Source: Rosistilla oblonga (GTDB lineage: Bacteria > Planctomycetota > Planctomycetia > Pirellulales > Pirellulaceae). Taken from it: a DNA stretch of 64,000 nucleotides. The stretch lies in assembly GCF_007751715.1 (NCBI RefSeq), contig NZ_CP036292.1:496001-560000 (forward strand). The letters run 5' to 3'. Made by a program: the position numbers and the translations under genes. The notes beneath the pieces are model-generated. The model was given only the letters and a program-made list of their open reading frames with translations, did not search any database and was not told where the DNA came from. This document shows, piece after piece, positions 35,966-45,066 of this stretch (its first letter is position 1; every line of letters begins with the position of its first letter).

Positions 35966-37327
35966 TTATCGGCGGATCGAGACGCTGAGTCGATGGGCGG
36001 TGAGGCCTTCTTTTTCAGCCAGCAGTTGGACGTCGTCGGCGATGTTTTCGAGTCCGGTTTGGTCGAACTCGATCATGCTGCCGCTGCGGACGAAGTCGTT
36101 GCTGGACAGGCCAGCGGCCCAGCGGGCGGTGCCGCTGGTCGGCAGCACGTGGCTGGGGCCCGCTGCATAATCGCCCAGAGCGACGGGGGTGTAGTTGCCG
36201 ATGAATGTGGCGCCGGCGTTGCGAATCGATGTGGCCAGTTGGCGAGCCGATTCGCATTGAATGTGCAGATGCTCCGGTGCAAACGCATCGGTCATCCGCC
36301 GCGCTTGTTCGCGGTCGTCGACGAGGATCAGCGCGCCGTAGGCTTCCAAGCTGGGGCGGGTCAGGTCGCTGCGTTCCAGGGTTTCTAGTTGCTCGCAGAT
36401 CGCCGCGTACGTGGCGTCCAGCAGCGACTGACTCCACGAGATCAGGATCGCCGAGCCGGGGGAGTGTTCAGCTTGCGACAACAGGTCGGCGGCGACGTGG
36501 GCTGGGTTGGCGGTGTCGTCGGCGATCGCGATCACTTCGCTGGGGCCGGCGATCGAATCGATGTCGACATGTCCATAGACTTGCTTCTTCGCCAACGCGA
36601 CAAACAAGTTGCCGGGGCCGACGATCTTGTCGACTGCCGGGACGGTATCGGTTCCGAAGGCCATCGCCGCGACGGCTTGGGCGCCTCCCATCCGGTAGAC
36701 CTCCGTCACGCCCAGTTCATGGCAGGTGGCGAGGATGTCGTTGTTGTACGATCCGAATTTTGTCGGCGGCGCGACGACGGCGATCTCCCCGACGCCGGCG
36801 ACTTGCGCGGGGACTACTGTCATCAACACCGTCGACGGATAGGCGGCGGCGCCACCGGGGACGCAGACTCCGATCCGTCGCAGCGGCACATACCGCTGGG
36901 TCAAGCTGACGCCTGGCTTGGGCGTGATCGTGACATCTTGGTGCAGGATCGCCGATTGGAACGTGCGGATGTTTTCAGCGATCCGGCGGATGCATTGCAG
37001 GAACTCGGGATCGGCCGCGGCATGAGCTTGCTGCAGTTCGGCGGCGGGGACGCGCAGCGAAGCGGCATCCAGGTCCGCTCCATCGAGCGCTTGGCAATAG
37101 CGCAGCAGAGCGGTGTCGCCATCGCGTTGGATATCGTTGCAGATCCGATCGACGACGGCGGCCGGAGCCAATGCTTCGCCGAAGACCTTTAGCGTCAATT
37201 CGCGCCCCTTGGGGCTGACGACATCGCCAGCCGGGCTGAGCTTGGCGCGCAGTTGGGCGAGGATCGCGGGGGCGGCGCCATTGCGGGCATCGACGCGTGG
37301 GATGTTGATGGAAATTGGCTGGTTCAC
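35966..37327 (-). CDS. hisD: Histidinol dehydrogenase
   Basis: 453 residues from GTG at 37327; the frame reaches 37375 only through TTG/GTG codons and a Cys-rich stretch unlike HisD. Family motifs: YVPLRRIGVCVPGG, MGGAQAVAAMAFGTDTVPAVDKIVGPGNLFVALAKK, DSIAGPSEVIAIAD, QAEHSP and PEHLHIQC (catalytic Glu/His). It oxidises histidinol to histidine in two NAD-dependent steps as a Zn-dependent dimer, the last steps of the pathway. hisC follows 143 bp downstream across a repeat; the two are probably one operon. The start codon remains open (no SD-like match seen). Confidence 0.94.
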   Translation of the reverse strand: MNQPISINIPRVDARNGAAPAILAQLRAKLSPAGDVVSPKGRELTLKVFGEALAPAAVVDRICNDIQRDGDTALLRYCQALDGADLDAASLRVPAAELQQAHAAADPEFLQCIRRIAENIRTFQSAILHQDVTITPKPGVSLTQRYVPLRRIGVCVPGGAAAYPSTVLMTVVPAQVAGVGEIAVVAPPTKFGSYNNDILATCHELGVTEVYRMGGAQAVAAMAFGTDTVPAVDKIVGPGNLFVALAKKQVYGHVDIDSIAGPSEVIAIADDTANPAHVAADLLSQAEHSPGSAILISWSQSLLDATYAAICEQLETLERSDLTRPSLEAYGALILVDDREQARRMTDAFAPEHLHIQCESARQLATSIRNAGATFIGNYTPVALGDYAAGPSHVLPTSGTARWAAGLSSNDFVRSGSMIEFDQTGLENIADDVQLLAEKEGLTAHRLSVSIRR

Positions 37328-37904
37328 GGCAGATCGCGTTTGGAGGCAAAGAGGACAATGCAGCTTCTTCACCAATATAACTCGCCCGCCAGCAATCGCG
37401 TATGGCCCACAAAACAGGGCAGGGGAGGGCGGATTGTGTTTCGTTGAGTCTGCGGGCCGCTGAATACTGTCGCCGCTGTTCGATTGAATCGCGAAGCGAT
37501 GGCAGCGATTAGCTGCAGGCGTCAGCCTGCAGAAAAGTGTGCGTCCGCGATTGTGCTAGCCGCGAAGCGGCGGTAGCGGTCGGTTGCTTTCGCCGCTTCG
37601 CGGCTGCGGCTTTCTGTGGGAGGCGTTTGGTCTGCGAGCTTACGCCCGCAGCTAAATGCTTTCGCCGCTGTCGCGGCTGTTCATATTTGTTGTTCAGGCG
37701 TCAACGCATGGGGATGTGTGGGCAACCCCTTTTTTCTTCCCTGCGATTTTGCTTGTTGCCTCACTTGCGGGCCCCATTCAGTATGCTGGATGCGGAAAGC
37801 GGGGGCGTGCTCCTTTTTGGGGGCTGAACAGAGCGGAGCCGCGCTTTGTCTGAACCCGTTTTGTTTTTAGTTTCTCCTTTCCCTCCAACAGGCGATCTTC
37901 ACCT
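37328..37904. other. Intergenic region with repeats, upstream of hisD
   Basis: About 575 bp holding the promoter of hisD at its left end and of the nuclease-fold gene at its right. The middle (37513-37690) carries the hairpin repeats described next. No supported gene. Confidence 0.55.
37513..37690. repeat. Hairpin repeat cluster, same family as 4693-4742
   Basis: CTGCAGGC-gtca-GCCTGCAG (37513-37532) is a perfect 8-bp stem. GCCGC-gaa-GCGGC (37559-37571) follows. CTGCGAGC-ttac-GCCCGCAG (37632-37651) has one mismatch. The stretch ends in TTCGCCGCTGTCGCGGCTGT. This matches the 4723-4770 copy in order of elements. Confidence 0.75.
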
Positions 37905-38822
37905 ATGACACTCTCCCGTCGACGTTCTTCGTGTTTCTACTGCGCTGCGTTTTTACCGCTTGTTCTGTTGGGGAGCACGTTGGTTTCGCTGTCTGCGAGT
38001 CCCGTTGCGATCGCAGGCGACGTGCGGGTGATGAGCTTCAACATTCGTTATGGGACGGCGTCCGATGGCGAGAACCATTGGGAGCGGCGTAAGGAGTTTG
38101 TTGCTGAAACCATCGCGGCCTACGATCCCGATCTGTTGGGGACTCAGGAAACGCTGGAGTTTCAAAAACAGTTCCTCGAGCAACAGATGCCGGGTTACAC
38201 AAGTGTTGGTGTGGGGCGAGACGATGGCAGCGACAAAGGCGAGATGACGGCGCTGTTCTTCAAGACCAAGCGTTTTGAATTGCGCGATGAAGGCCACTTC
38301 TGGCTCAGCGAGACGCCGGGCAAAGCGGGCAGCAAGTCGTGGGATAGCAGTCTGCCACGGATCTGTTCATGGGTGCGATTGAAAGACCGCCAGTCGAACG
38401 CGCCGCGCGAGATCCTGTTTATCAACACGCACTTCGATCATCGCGGGCAACAGGCACGCAACGAATCGGCCGCATTGGTGTTGCGGAAGATCGACGAACT
38501 GGGAGCGGACTGCGACGTCGTCTTGACCGGAGATTTTAATTCATCGGTTACCAGTGTGCCCTATCGAACTCTGTTCGCCGACGCCGCGGAATCGTCGCGG
38601 CTTGTCGACACCTTCGCGGTCGCCGGGACCAAGGAGACGAAGGGGGATACGACGATCTCGAGGTTCCTGGGCGATCAGTTTGCCGGGCCTCGAATCGACT
38701 GGATCGCAACCCGTGGCAACTGGAAGATCCTCGACGCGCAAATCGATCGCACGGCCAAAGAAGGGCGGGCGCCATCGGATCACTATCCGGTGACCGCACG
38801 CTTGCAGCGAGATGGTAAATAG
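37905..38822 (+). CDS. Secreted endonuclease/exonuclease/phosphatase-family protein
   Basis: 305 residues with a signal peptide (about 12-38, ending VAIAG). EEP-fold catalytic blocks in order: RVMSFNIRYG (Asn), LGTQE (metal-binding Glu), FINTHFDH, VVLTGDFNSS (Asp/Asn), RIDWIATRG and APSDHYPVTA (catalytic Asp-His). The complete set predicts an active Mg-dependent phosphoesterase exported from the cytoplasm; the substrate (nucleic acid, lipid or inositol phosphate) cannot be told. Single-gene unit. Confidence 0.93.
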   Translation: MTLSRRRSSCFYCAAFLPLVLLGSTLVSLSASPVAIAGDVRVMSFNIRYGTASDGENHWERRKEFVAETIAAYDPDLLGTQETLEFQKQFLEQQMPGYTSVGVGRDDGSDKGEMTALFFKTKRFELRDEGHFWLSETPGKAGSKSWDSSLPRICSWVRLKDRQSNAPREILFINTHFDHRGQQARNESAALVLRKIDELGADCDVVLTGDFNSSVTSVPYRTLFADAAESSRLVDTFAVAGTKETKGDTTISRFLGDQFAGPRIDWIATRGNWKILDAQIDRTAKEGRAPSDHYPVTARLQRDGK

Positions 38823-38860
38823 TGATCGTGCGGAGGGTGGGACGGCTGTTTCTTTTTTTA

Positions 38861-38915
38861 GCCACAGAGGTCTCAGAGATCACTGAGGGTGCGCTCGTTT
38901 AGATTTCTCTGTGGC
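38861..38915. repeat. Inverted repeat of CACAGAG type downstream of EEP gene
   Basis: GCCACAGAG (38861-38869) and CTCTGTGGC (38907-38915) are perfectly complementary over 9 bp with a 37-nt loop containing further CAGAG-like words. A T-run (38852-38859) precedes it. It may fold in the 3' end of the EEP transcript. Confidence 0.6.
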
Positions 38916-39109
38916 GTGGTTGTTTTTGGATTGGTTGGGATTGGACGCGCGGGGTGTTGCCCTCGCGGTTAAACGAGATTTCGCCTGAAGGCTCGACTCC
39001 AGCGGGGGGCGGTGCTGTTGGTCCCTGGTGTGGTTGGGATGGCATGGGATATGCAGAGTGTTTGGCGATGCCACGACAAATCGCTACTTGAACTCTGGAG
39101 TCGATCGCC

Positions 39110-39796
39110 ATGCAAGTCCTTACCGCTCAATGCCCTTATTGTCAGAACAAAGTCGACAGCACGATCGAACATCTCGATGGACCGGTGGTCTGTCCCCAGT
39201 GCGCTAAACCGTTTGAGATCGAAATCCCTACTGCGGTGGTCACTGCGGTGCAGGAGGTTGGTCGGGAATCGGTCAACGCCGATCGGATGGCGGCGGAGCC
39301 GGGCGAGCGGACGTTGGCGAAGGTTCATCCGGTTGTCTTTCGCGCTCGGCCTCTCGCCTCCTTGATCCTCGGGGCTCTCTTTTTGGTATCCCTGGTTGTC
39401 CTGATCGCGTCGCTGGCCGGAGCTTCGATCGCTGGCTACGCCTTCGATGAAAACGCGATGCTGGGGCCGGCGTCGCTGGTGACGTGGGTTTGCGGAATCG
39501 TGTTGCTGGCGATCGCTGGGGTCGTTGGATTCTGGATGTTGGTCAGTCGGTTCACCACGTTGACGGTGACCGACGACCGCACGATCTATCAGGAGGGAAT
39601 CATCTCGCGGGCGACCTCCGAAGTGCAACACAACGATGTCCGCAATATCCAGCTGGACCAATCGTTCACGCAGCGGTTGCTGAATATCGGCGGTGTTGGG
39701 ATCTCCAGTTCCGGCCAAGATGATTTGGAAGTGGTTGCCCGTGGCTTGCCACATCCCGAACGGATCATCCGCTTGATCCGCGAAAACCAGGGCTAG
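39110..39796 (+). CDS. Zinc-ribbon membrane protein with bacterial PH (bPH2) domain
   Basis: 228 residues. An N-terminal zinc ribbon has four Cys (CPYC at 8-11, CPQC at 28-31). A linker leads to two membrane segments (about 82-106 and 121-145), and then a bPH2 domain (about 145-222): FTTLTVTDDRTIYQEGIISRATSEVQHNDVRNIQLDQSFTQRLLNIGGVGISSSGQDDLEVVARGLPHPERIIRLI. The second TM helix runs straight into the bPH2 strand, a typical membrane-anchored YdbS/YdbT-like layout. Cytoplasmic zinc ribbon and PH-like domain suggest a scaffold or envelope-stress role; unknown. Single gene. Confidence 0.85.
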   Translation: MQVLTAQCPYCQNKVDSTIEHLDGPVVCPQCAKPFEIEIPTAVVTAVQEVGRESVNADRMAAEPGERTLAKVHPVVFRARPLASLILGALFLVSLVVLIASLAGASIAGYAFDENAMLGPASLVTWVCGIVLLAIAGVVGFWMLVSRFTTLTVTDDRTIYQEGIISRATSEVQHNDVRNIQLDQSFTQRLLNIGGVGISSSGQDDLEVVARGLPHPERIIRLIRENQG

Positions 39797-40030
39797 GGAG
39801 AGCCTTCGTTTTCGTGTCGCCCCGATCGTGGAAGGGTGAGCGAGGCGGGGAATTGTGGCGGCTGCGGTCGCTTGATTCCGGTTGCGTTTGGTGGGGCCGG
39901 AGTTTGATGGGTGAACGCCCGTGCTGGCCTCTCCGCCTTCATTTGCGTCGACCGGTTGATGAGGGAGGTTGCTTTGAGAACAATGCGTTTACCTATCTTC
40001 CCATCTTTTACATCAACGAAGTGAGTCAAC

Positions 40031-41215
40031 GTGACTGTTTTCCGGATCGCCTGCTGCTGTGTCGTCGCATTGCTCTTTTGCCTCTCTCGCGATGCGGTCG
40101 CGCACGAGGGACACGACCACGGTACCTCAAAGAAGGCCGGCTCAGCCGCCGCCGCTGCTGCGGATGCAACGCAAAATACCTTTGAGGCCAACGGCAAGAG
40201 CTACGTTTGGAAGCACCGCCCCGATCTCGGAAAGCAATCCGAAGCGATGGTTGCTGCGGCCAAAGGGGGCCTGCACAACAACGCCGATCGCGATTCGTCG
40301 ACTGGCGAGATCGTGACTGTTGTCGCTAAGCACGGTCTGGTGACGCTCGACCCCGAAATGAGAGAGTGGACGCTGGTCGAGGGGCAGGATCCGCTGTTCG
40401 CCGCCGGCATGAACGCTCACGGGACCGACTGTTTCATGATCGACGATCAGTCCTATTGGGCTTTCAGTTCGACCAATACTGGCAGCGTCGTCGTCTCGCA
40501 GCGTGGCAAAGTGATCGCTCAGTTGACGCAGCCCAAAGGGGATGAATTCGACAACCCAACGGTGAACGCTTATTTCTCCGCCGGTGGCCGTTTCACTCCC
40601 TGCGACGTCGTCTATCTTCCAGTTGCCAAGCGGTTGGTCGTCGTGATCGGTTACGCACCGGGCGACTTCGCTCTTTCGGCGGAAATCCGCGATGGCAAGT
40701 GGCAATGGGGCGGACCGGCTTGGGGCGGCAAGGAGCAGGTAGGTGGTGTCTTCAGCACCGCGCATGGCGTTCAAGTGGCGACCGAAGCGGGGCAGGAGAT
40801 TGTCGAAGTTGCATCGCGCAGCCATGGCCGCGTCTTTGCCTTCACATCCAGCGGGGCTCAGATCAAGATGCCGGGCGCCGATGCCAAGTATTATCTCGAC
40901 CTGCCCAAGGGATCGACTCCCTGCAACATCTCGCACATCGGTTCGAGCATGTTCCTGCCGCTGTTGAATCCACTGGCGTCGACCAAGGGGCTGGCACCGT
41001 TGTTGGTGATGGATGGCGGCAAGCCATCGGGAATGTTGGTTCCCGCGACTTACGAAACCTTGGGTTACATGCACCACATGCACGGCTTCTGCCCCGTGGA
41101 ACGAGACGGCACGCTGTATGGCGTCGTTCTCTCCTGGCCCAATGGCCGTGAGAATGCTGCCGGCAAACGGAACGACGGTCAGATCGCGATCTTCGAAGCT
41201 GTCGAGCAGAAGTAG
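40031..41215 (+). CDS. Secreted protein of unknown function with N-terminal HEGHDHG motif
   Basis: 394 residues from GTG at 40031. A signal peptide (about 3-23, IACCCVVALLFCLSRDAVA) is followed at the mature N-terminus by HEGHDHG, a His/Asp cluster common in metal-handling exported proteins. I do not recognise the rest: it contains repeated beta-rich segments (DPLFAAGMNAHGTDCFMIDDQSYWAFSSTN; FTPCDVVYLPVAKRLVVVIGYAPGDF; VGGVFSTAHGVQVATEAGQEIVEVASRSHGRVFAFTS; GYMHHMHGFCPVERDGTLYGVVLSW) consistent with a propeller. Several Cys (3 in mature part) and His could bind metal. No helpful neighbour. Confidence 0.75.
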   Translation: MTVFRIACCCVVALLFCLSRDAVAHEGHDHGTSKKAGSAAAAAADATQNTFEANGKSYVWKHRPDLGKQSEAMVAAAKGGLHNNADRDSSTGEIVTVVAKHGLVTLDPEMREWTLVEGQDPLFAAGMNAHGTDCFMIDDQSYWAFSSTNTGSVVVSQRGKVIAQLTQPKGDEFDNPTVNAYFSAGGRFTPCDVVYLPVAKRLVVVIGYAPGDFALSAEIRDGKWQWGGPAWGGKEQVGGVFSTAHGVQVATEAGQEIVEVASRSHGRVFAFTSSGAQIKMPGADAKYYLDLPKGSTPCNISHIGSSMFLPLLNPLASTKGLAPLLVMDGGKPSGMLVPATYETLGYMHHMHGFCPVERDGTLYGVVLSWPNGRENAAGKRNDGQIAIFEAVEQK

Positions 41216-41801
41216 TTTTCTGCGGTCGTAGCGTTCCTGGCGTCGTATCCGGTCCGGGGCGAATCTATTCATCAGGCGACGTCAGTCGGTTTGCGATTTG
41301 CGTCGTCGCCTGGTAGATAGGGGGGGGCTGTGTGCCGCCCCGGGTTGCTGTCTTGTCAGTCATACGCAAGTCGCAAACAACGGCGAAAGCAAGGGGCGAA
41401 AGGGACAGGCACATTCCTCACACGCCTGTCGCGGGCCGAAGGTCCAGCAATTTGCCTAGCCCAGCCTGCAGGGCTGGGTATCAGCCAACGGCCCCCGGTT
41501 TCATTTCACAGCGGGCGAAGGGGCAACGCCCCGGGGTAGGTGGTGACAATCGACCGGGCCTACAGCCCTACCATGTCAATCATCGCCGCTAGAACCCAGG
41601 CCGATGGCCTGGGCTATGCAAATGGTCGAGCCTGCGGCCCTGACTCGGATGAATGCGATGTGGAACGGCCTGCGACGAACGAAAGACTTCTCGCTGGCCT
41701 GGCGAGCGTTCGGTCGCGATAGCTCACCATGACTTACGTATAACTGACAGGGTTGCTGTCTTGGGACTCTTTGGGGGCCGCGGCGGCGGAGCTGTCATGA
41801 G
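41216..41801. other. Intergenic region occupied by MITE-like element
   Basis: 586 bp between two convergent genes. The element at 41354-41749 fills two thirds of it. Outside it, 41216-41341 and 41764-41801 show no feature. Confidence 0.6.
41354..41749. mobile_element. MITE-like palindromic element with TIRs and flanking direct repeats
   Basis: Ends are TGTCAGTCATACGCAAGTC (41354-41372) and the complement of TGTCAGTTATACGTAAGTC (41731-41749), 17 of 19 matching. The flanks GGGTTGCTGTCTTG at 41342-41355 and 41750-41763 are identical, resembling a 12-14-bp target-site duplication (its last two bases overlap the left TIR start). Inside, a block at 41431-41480 recurs inverted at about 41591-41643, so the whole element folds into a long imperfect hairpin. 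It has no transposase. About 396 bp. Confidence 0.65.
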
Positions 41802-43733
41802 CTAACGTCCGCGACGACCGGCGTTCGATTGGTACCAGCGGGCGAAGGCGGTTAGCACATCCTTGGGTTGGCCACCGTAGGCGGTCACGAAGGCGGTGCG
41901 GAAGTCTTTGCCGGCGGCGAGTTCGTTGATCAGTTTGTCGAACTTCGGCTTGTAAGCTCGGTCGATCAGGAACTGGCCGATCGCGTACGAGACGAGATCG
42001 GCTTGATCGGCGGGCAGTTTGTTGGTGAGCAGTTGCTCGGGTTTATTGAACGCCGCGATCGCTGCGGGGAGTTCTTCGTTCCAGGTTTCGACAAGTTCGT
42101 TATCGCGGTCGGCGAGTTTCGCCGTTGCGGCTCGCCCGATTCCTTCGCTGAGCCAATGCGGAACGTCGCCCGTTTCGGCGACCAGCAGGCTGGCCAATGG
42201 ACCTGTCAGCCGCGATTTGATTTGCGCGTCCTGGTCGTTCGGTGTAACAACGATCGCAGCGTAGGCGTCTAGGCCATCGTATCGCCAGTGCTGCGTCCAG
42301 TCGCGCGGCAGCGTGCGTCCCTCGATCATCCGGCCAAACTCGCTGTAGTCGTAGCGGCGCGGGAAGGCGAAGATCGTCGCCCGGCCTTTGAAAGTCGGTT
42401 GGCCTCGTTTTTCGGGGCGGCGGACGATTCCCTTGGCATCGGCCAAGGCGGCTTCGGCTTGCTGGGCGACAGCTTTTAAGGTGTTGGGGCCGACGCTACC
42501 GACGACATAGAAGTTGTCGGTTTCGATCTGTGTCGGTTCTTCGTCGGGGCTGCCCATCTTCCAGTTGTGGTCTGCCATCTCGGTGCGACGCTCCATCAGT
42601 TCTTCGTGCGTCGCGTCGCGAGCCCAAGCCAGAGCGGTCATCACGCGGAGCGGTTGGTCGGGAGTTTTGCCGTCCAGAGTTGCTCCTTCTTTGATCCAGG
42701 TGCTGATCAATTCGATCTGTTCGTCGGAGAGGGGAGGGCGTCCGCCGGCGGGCATGCGGTTGCCCCCTTCGCCTTTCAGTCGTTGGAGCAACAGGCTCAT
42801 GTCCGGTTTGCCCGCCATCACGATCGGGCCGCTGTCGCCACCGCGATTCAACTGGGCGAAGGTGTTCATTCGCAGGCCGCCTTGGACCTGTCGGGCGTCG
42901 ATGTGGCATCCGTTGCAGTTCTGGATCAAGATCGAAGCGACATCTTTGGCAAAGCTGACCGTCTCTTTGCCCGTCGATTGGCGAATCGCGGCGGCGGGCA
43001 TCCGGCCCGGTTGGGCCGCGGTGGCAAACGCTGTCAGTTGCATGTCGGTCTCGGTGCCGTCGAATTTGGCGCCGGCGGCGACCCAGTCGCTGAGTTTCTT
43101 CAGCTCCGCCGCGGGGATTCCGTTTCCGTTGGGAGGCATGCTGCCCGAGCCGATGACTTCGATCAAGCGGCTGCCGGCGGGGTTGCCTGGAGCGACAACG
43201 ATTCCGATCGCGGGGCCTCTCATCAGCGTCGCGTAATCGGACATGCTGAATTCGCCGCGGTTTCCGGTCACGTGGCAGCGACCGCAACGTTGGACAAGGA
43301 TCGGGGCGACTTCTTTGGTAAAGCTGATCCCGTCGGTCGTCGGTTCGGGAGTGGTTGGTTCGGGCTTGTCCGGTTTGGGAGCCTCCATCGTGGGCGGTTC
43401 CGGCTTGGAGAAAGGCGTCATGCGGATGCCTTCGAGTTCCAGTAGCGCGTGGGCCCGGCCGATGCGTGTGAAGAGTGTGCCGGATTCGCGATAGAGTTGC
43501 ATGTCTCCTACGGCGACCAGCTTTTGCAGCCGTTCTTGCGCCTCTTCGACCTGTTTGCCCGATGTCTCGAAATTGCCCTTCAGGTAGTTTTCGCCAGCCT
43601 GTTTGATAATCCCACCGATCTGCGTCAGTTCGATCCGTTGAGCTCGGGTGATCACGGCCCAGGCGGTTTGGGGGATCGACAGCGATCCGCTGACCAGCAG
43701 CAACAGGATTGCGATTCGTTGGAATATTGACAT
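41802..43733 (-). CDS. Diheme cytochrome c fused to a degenerate peptidase-like domain
   Basis: 643 residues with a signal peptide (1-26). A helical segment (30-105) precedes a Pro/Glu linker (107-133). Two planctomycete-type cytochrome c domains follow, CGRCHVTGNRG at 150 and CNGCHIDARQ at 273, each with a distal MPP/MPAG Met candidate. The C-terminus (about 440-643) resembles a DUF1570/gluzincin-type peptidase (VPHWLSEGIGRAATA at 524-538) but has no HExxH zinc motif. Exported electron-carrier or heme-sensor protein with an inactive peptidase-like module. Stands alone. Confidence 0.85.
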   Translation of the reverse strand: MSIFQRIAILLLLVSGSLSIPQTAWAVITRAQRIELTQIGGIIKQAGENYLKGNFETSGKQVEEAQERLQKLVAVGDMQLYRESGTLFTRIGRAHALLELEGIRMTPFSKPEPPTMEAPKPDKPEPTTPEPTTDGISFTKEVAPILVQRCGRCHVTGNRGEFSMSDYATLMRGPAIGIVVAPGNPAGSRLIEVIGSGSMPPNGNGIPAAELKKLSDWVAAGAKFDGTETDMQLTAFATAAQPGRMPAAAIRQSTGKETVSFAKDVASILIQNCNGCHIDARQVQGGLRMNTFAQLNRGGDSGPIVMAGKPDMSLLLQRLKGEGGNRMPAGGRPPLSDEQIELISTWIKEGATLDGKTPDQPLRVMTALAWARDATHEELMERRTEMADHNWKMGSPDEEPTQIETDNFYVVGSVGPNTLKAVAQQAEAALADAKGIVRRPEKRGQPTFKGRATIFAFPRRYDYSEFGRMIEGRTLPRDWTQHWRYDGLDAYAAIVVTPNDQDAQIKSRLTGPLASLLVAETGDVPHWLSEGIGRAATAKLADRDNELVETWNEELPAAIAAFNKPEQLLTNKLPADQADLVSYAIGQFLIDRAYKPKFDKLINELAAGKDFRTAFVTAYGGQPKDVLTAFARWYQSNAGRRGR

Positions 43734-44053
43734 CGTATGGCTTCGCTTGGCGTATCGAAATTAGGAGCGAGCGTGCGCCGTAGGCACTGTCGCTGGGAAT
43801 GGTGGGTCCACCCCTGGCGAGGGTGGTATGTGTGATCTAAGGATAACTGAATCGTCCCGGCCTTAGAAACCGAAAGCTGTTGTTTGTCGGCGTTTAATCA
43901 ACGGTCCGGGGGGCCGTTTGTACTTCGATTCGGGTCAGATCGATCGGGGAATCGGAACTCTGAGATTGAAATTGCAATTCGTCGCAGCGGATGACGAAGA
44001 GGGAATTATCAGCCGTTTGCCTCTTCATGCCACTCGAAGGATGCTTCTGACTC
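43734..44053. other. Divergent intergenic region
   Basis: 320 bp between the leftward cytochrome gene and rightward xerD; presumably both promoters. No repeat or site recognised. Confidence 0.45.
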
Positions 44054-45004
44054 ATGGCCCGTCCAACCAAGCTGCAGCAATTGAAGTCGCGCGGTCCGGC
44101 GAAAAAATCCGATGGGCGGAGTCAGTCGTATTGCGCCGACTTTATCGTTTATCTGCGGAACGAATGCCATTTGGCGGACAACTCGATCAAGGCATACAGC
44201 CGCGATCTGAAGCGATTCCTCGATTGGTTGGAGGATCGTTCGATCCCGCGACTGAAGATCGCCGACCTGTCGCAGTACGTCAGCTGGCTGTGTCAGCGGT
44301 CGTTGGCGCCGGCCAGCGTCGCTCGGCACGTCGTCGCGCTGCGAACCTTCTACAAATATTTGCAGCTGGAGGGCGTCGTTCTCGATAACCCTGCGGAGTT
44401 GCTGACGACGCAGAAGATGTGGCAGCGGATGCCGGGGGTGCTCAGCCCCGCTCAGGTTGATGGTCTATTGGCCGCCCCACGCCGCTCGGACAGCTATTGG
44501 CAGCGGGATCGGGCGCTGTTGGAAGTGCTGTATGCGACGGGTTGCCGGGCGTCGGAGGTCTGCGGTTTGCGGCTGCAGAACGTGAATCTGAAGCAGAAGC
44601 ATCTGAAGTGCGAGGGTAAGGGGGGGAAGCAGCGGATGGTCCCCTTGGGGGTGCGTTCGATCGAATCGATTCAGATGTATATCGATCAATTGAGGGTCCG
44701 CTTGGTGGCGCTGGCGGCAACGACGCCCGAACACCTGTTCCTCAGCCGCAGCGGTCAGGCGTTGGATCGCGTGCAGGTCTGGCGATTGGTCAAGCGATAC
44801 GCCCAGCGGGCGGGGATCTCCGACGACATCAGCCCGCACAGTTTGCGGCACAGTTTTGCGACGCACCTGTTGGCTGGCGGAGCGGGACTGCGGCAGGTCC
44901 AGGAGATGCTGGGGCATGCCAACATCCAGACGACGCAGATCTATACCCACGTCGACCACAGTCGCTTGCAGAAGGTGCATCGCGAGTTCCATCCGCGGGC
45001 TTAA
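44054..45004 (+). CDS. xerD: Tyrosine recombinase XerD
   Basis: 316 residues. SAM-like core-binding N-domain (about 25-110: SYCADFIVYLRNECHLADNSIKAYSRDLKRFLDWL). Catalytic domain with Arg I in ATGCRASEVCGL, Lys in GKGGKQRMVPLG, His-x-x-Arg in SPHSLRHSFATHLL, His III in MLGHANI and nucleophilic Tyr in TTQIYTHVD. It ends HREFHPRA, like XerD. It resolves chromosome dimers at dif with XerC, at the septum under FtsK control. No phage or integron neighbours, so it is the housekeeping enzyme rather than a mobile integrase. The first 18 residues are a basic extension. Confidence 0.9.
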   Translation: MARPTKLQQLKSRGPAKKSDGRSQSYCADFIVYLRNECHLADNSIKAYSRDLKRFLDWLEDRSIPRLKIADLSQYVSWLCQRSLAPASVARHVVALRTFYKYLQLEGVVLDNPAELLTTQKMWQRMPGVLSPAQVDGLLAAPRRSDSYWQRDRALLEVLYATGCRASEVCGLRLQNVNLKQKHLKCEGKGGKQRMVPLGVRSIESIQMYIDQLRVRLVALAATTPEHLFLSRSGQALDRVQVWRLVKRYAQRAGISDDISPHSLRHSFATHLLAGGAGLRQVQEMLGHANIQTTQIYTHVDHSRLQKVHREFHPRA

Positions 45005-45066
45005 CCGGTGATCGGTTCGCGGAGGAGCGAGTTCTGCGTTTGGGCGGCCTGCGGCGGGAAGGCTGT

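Noticed and set aside
44054-45004. Phage or integron integrase
   Set aside because: Sequence matches housekeeping XerD to its C-terminus and no phage, attachment site or cassette genes are nearby.
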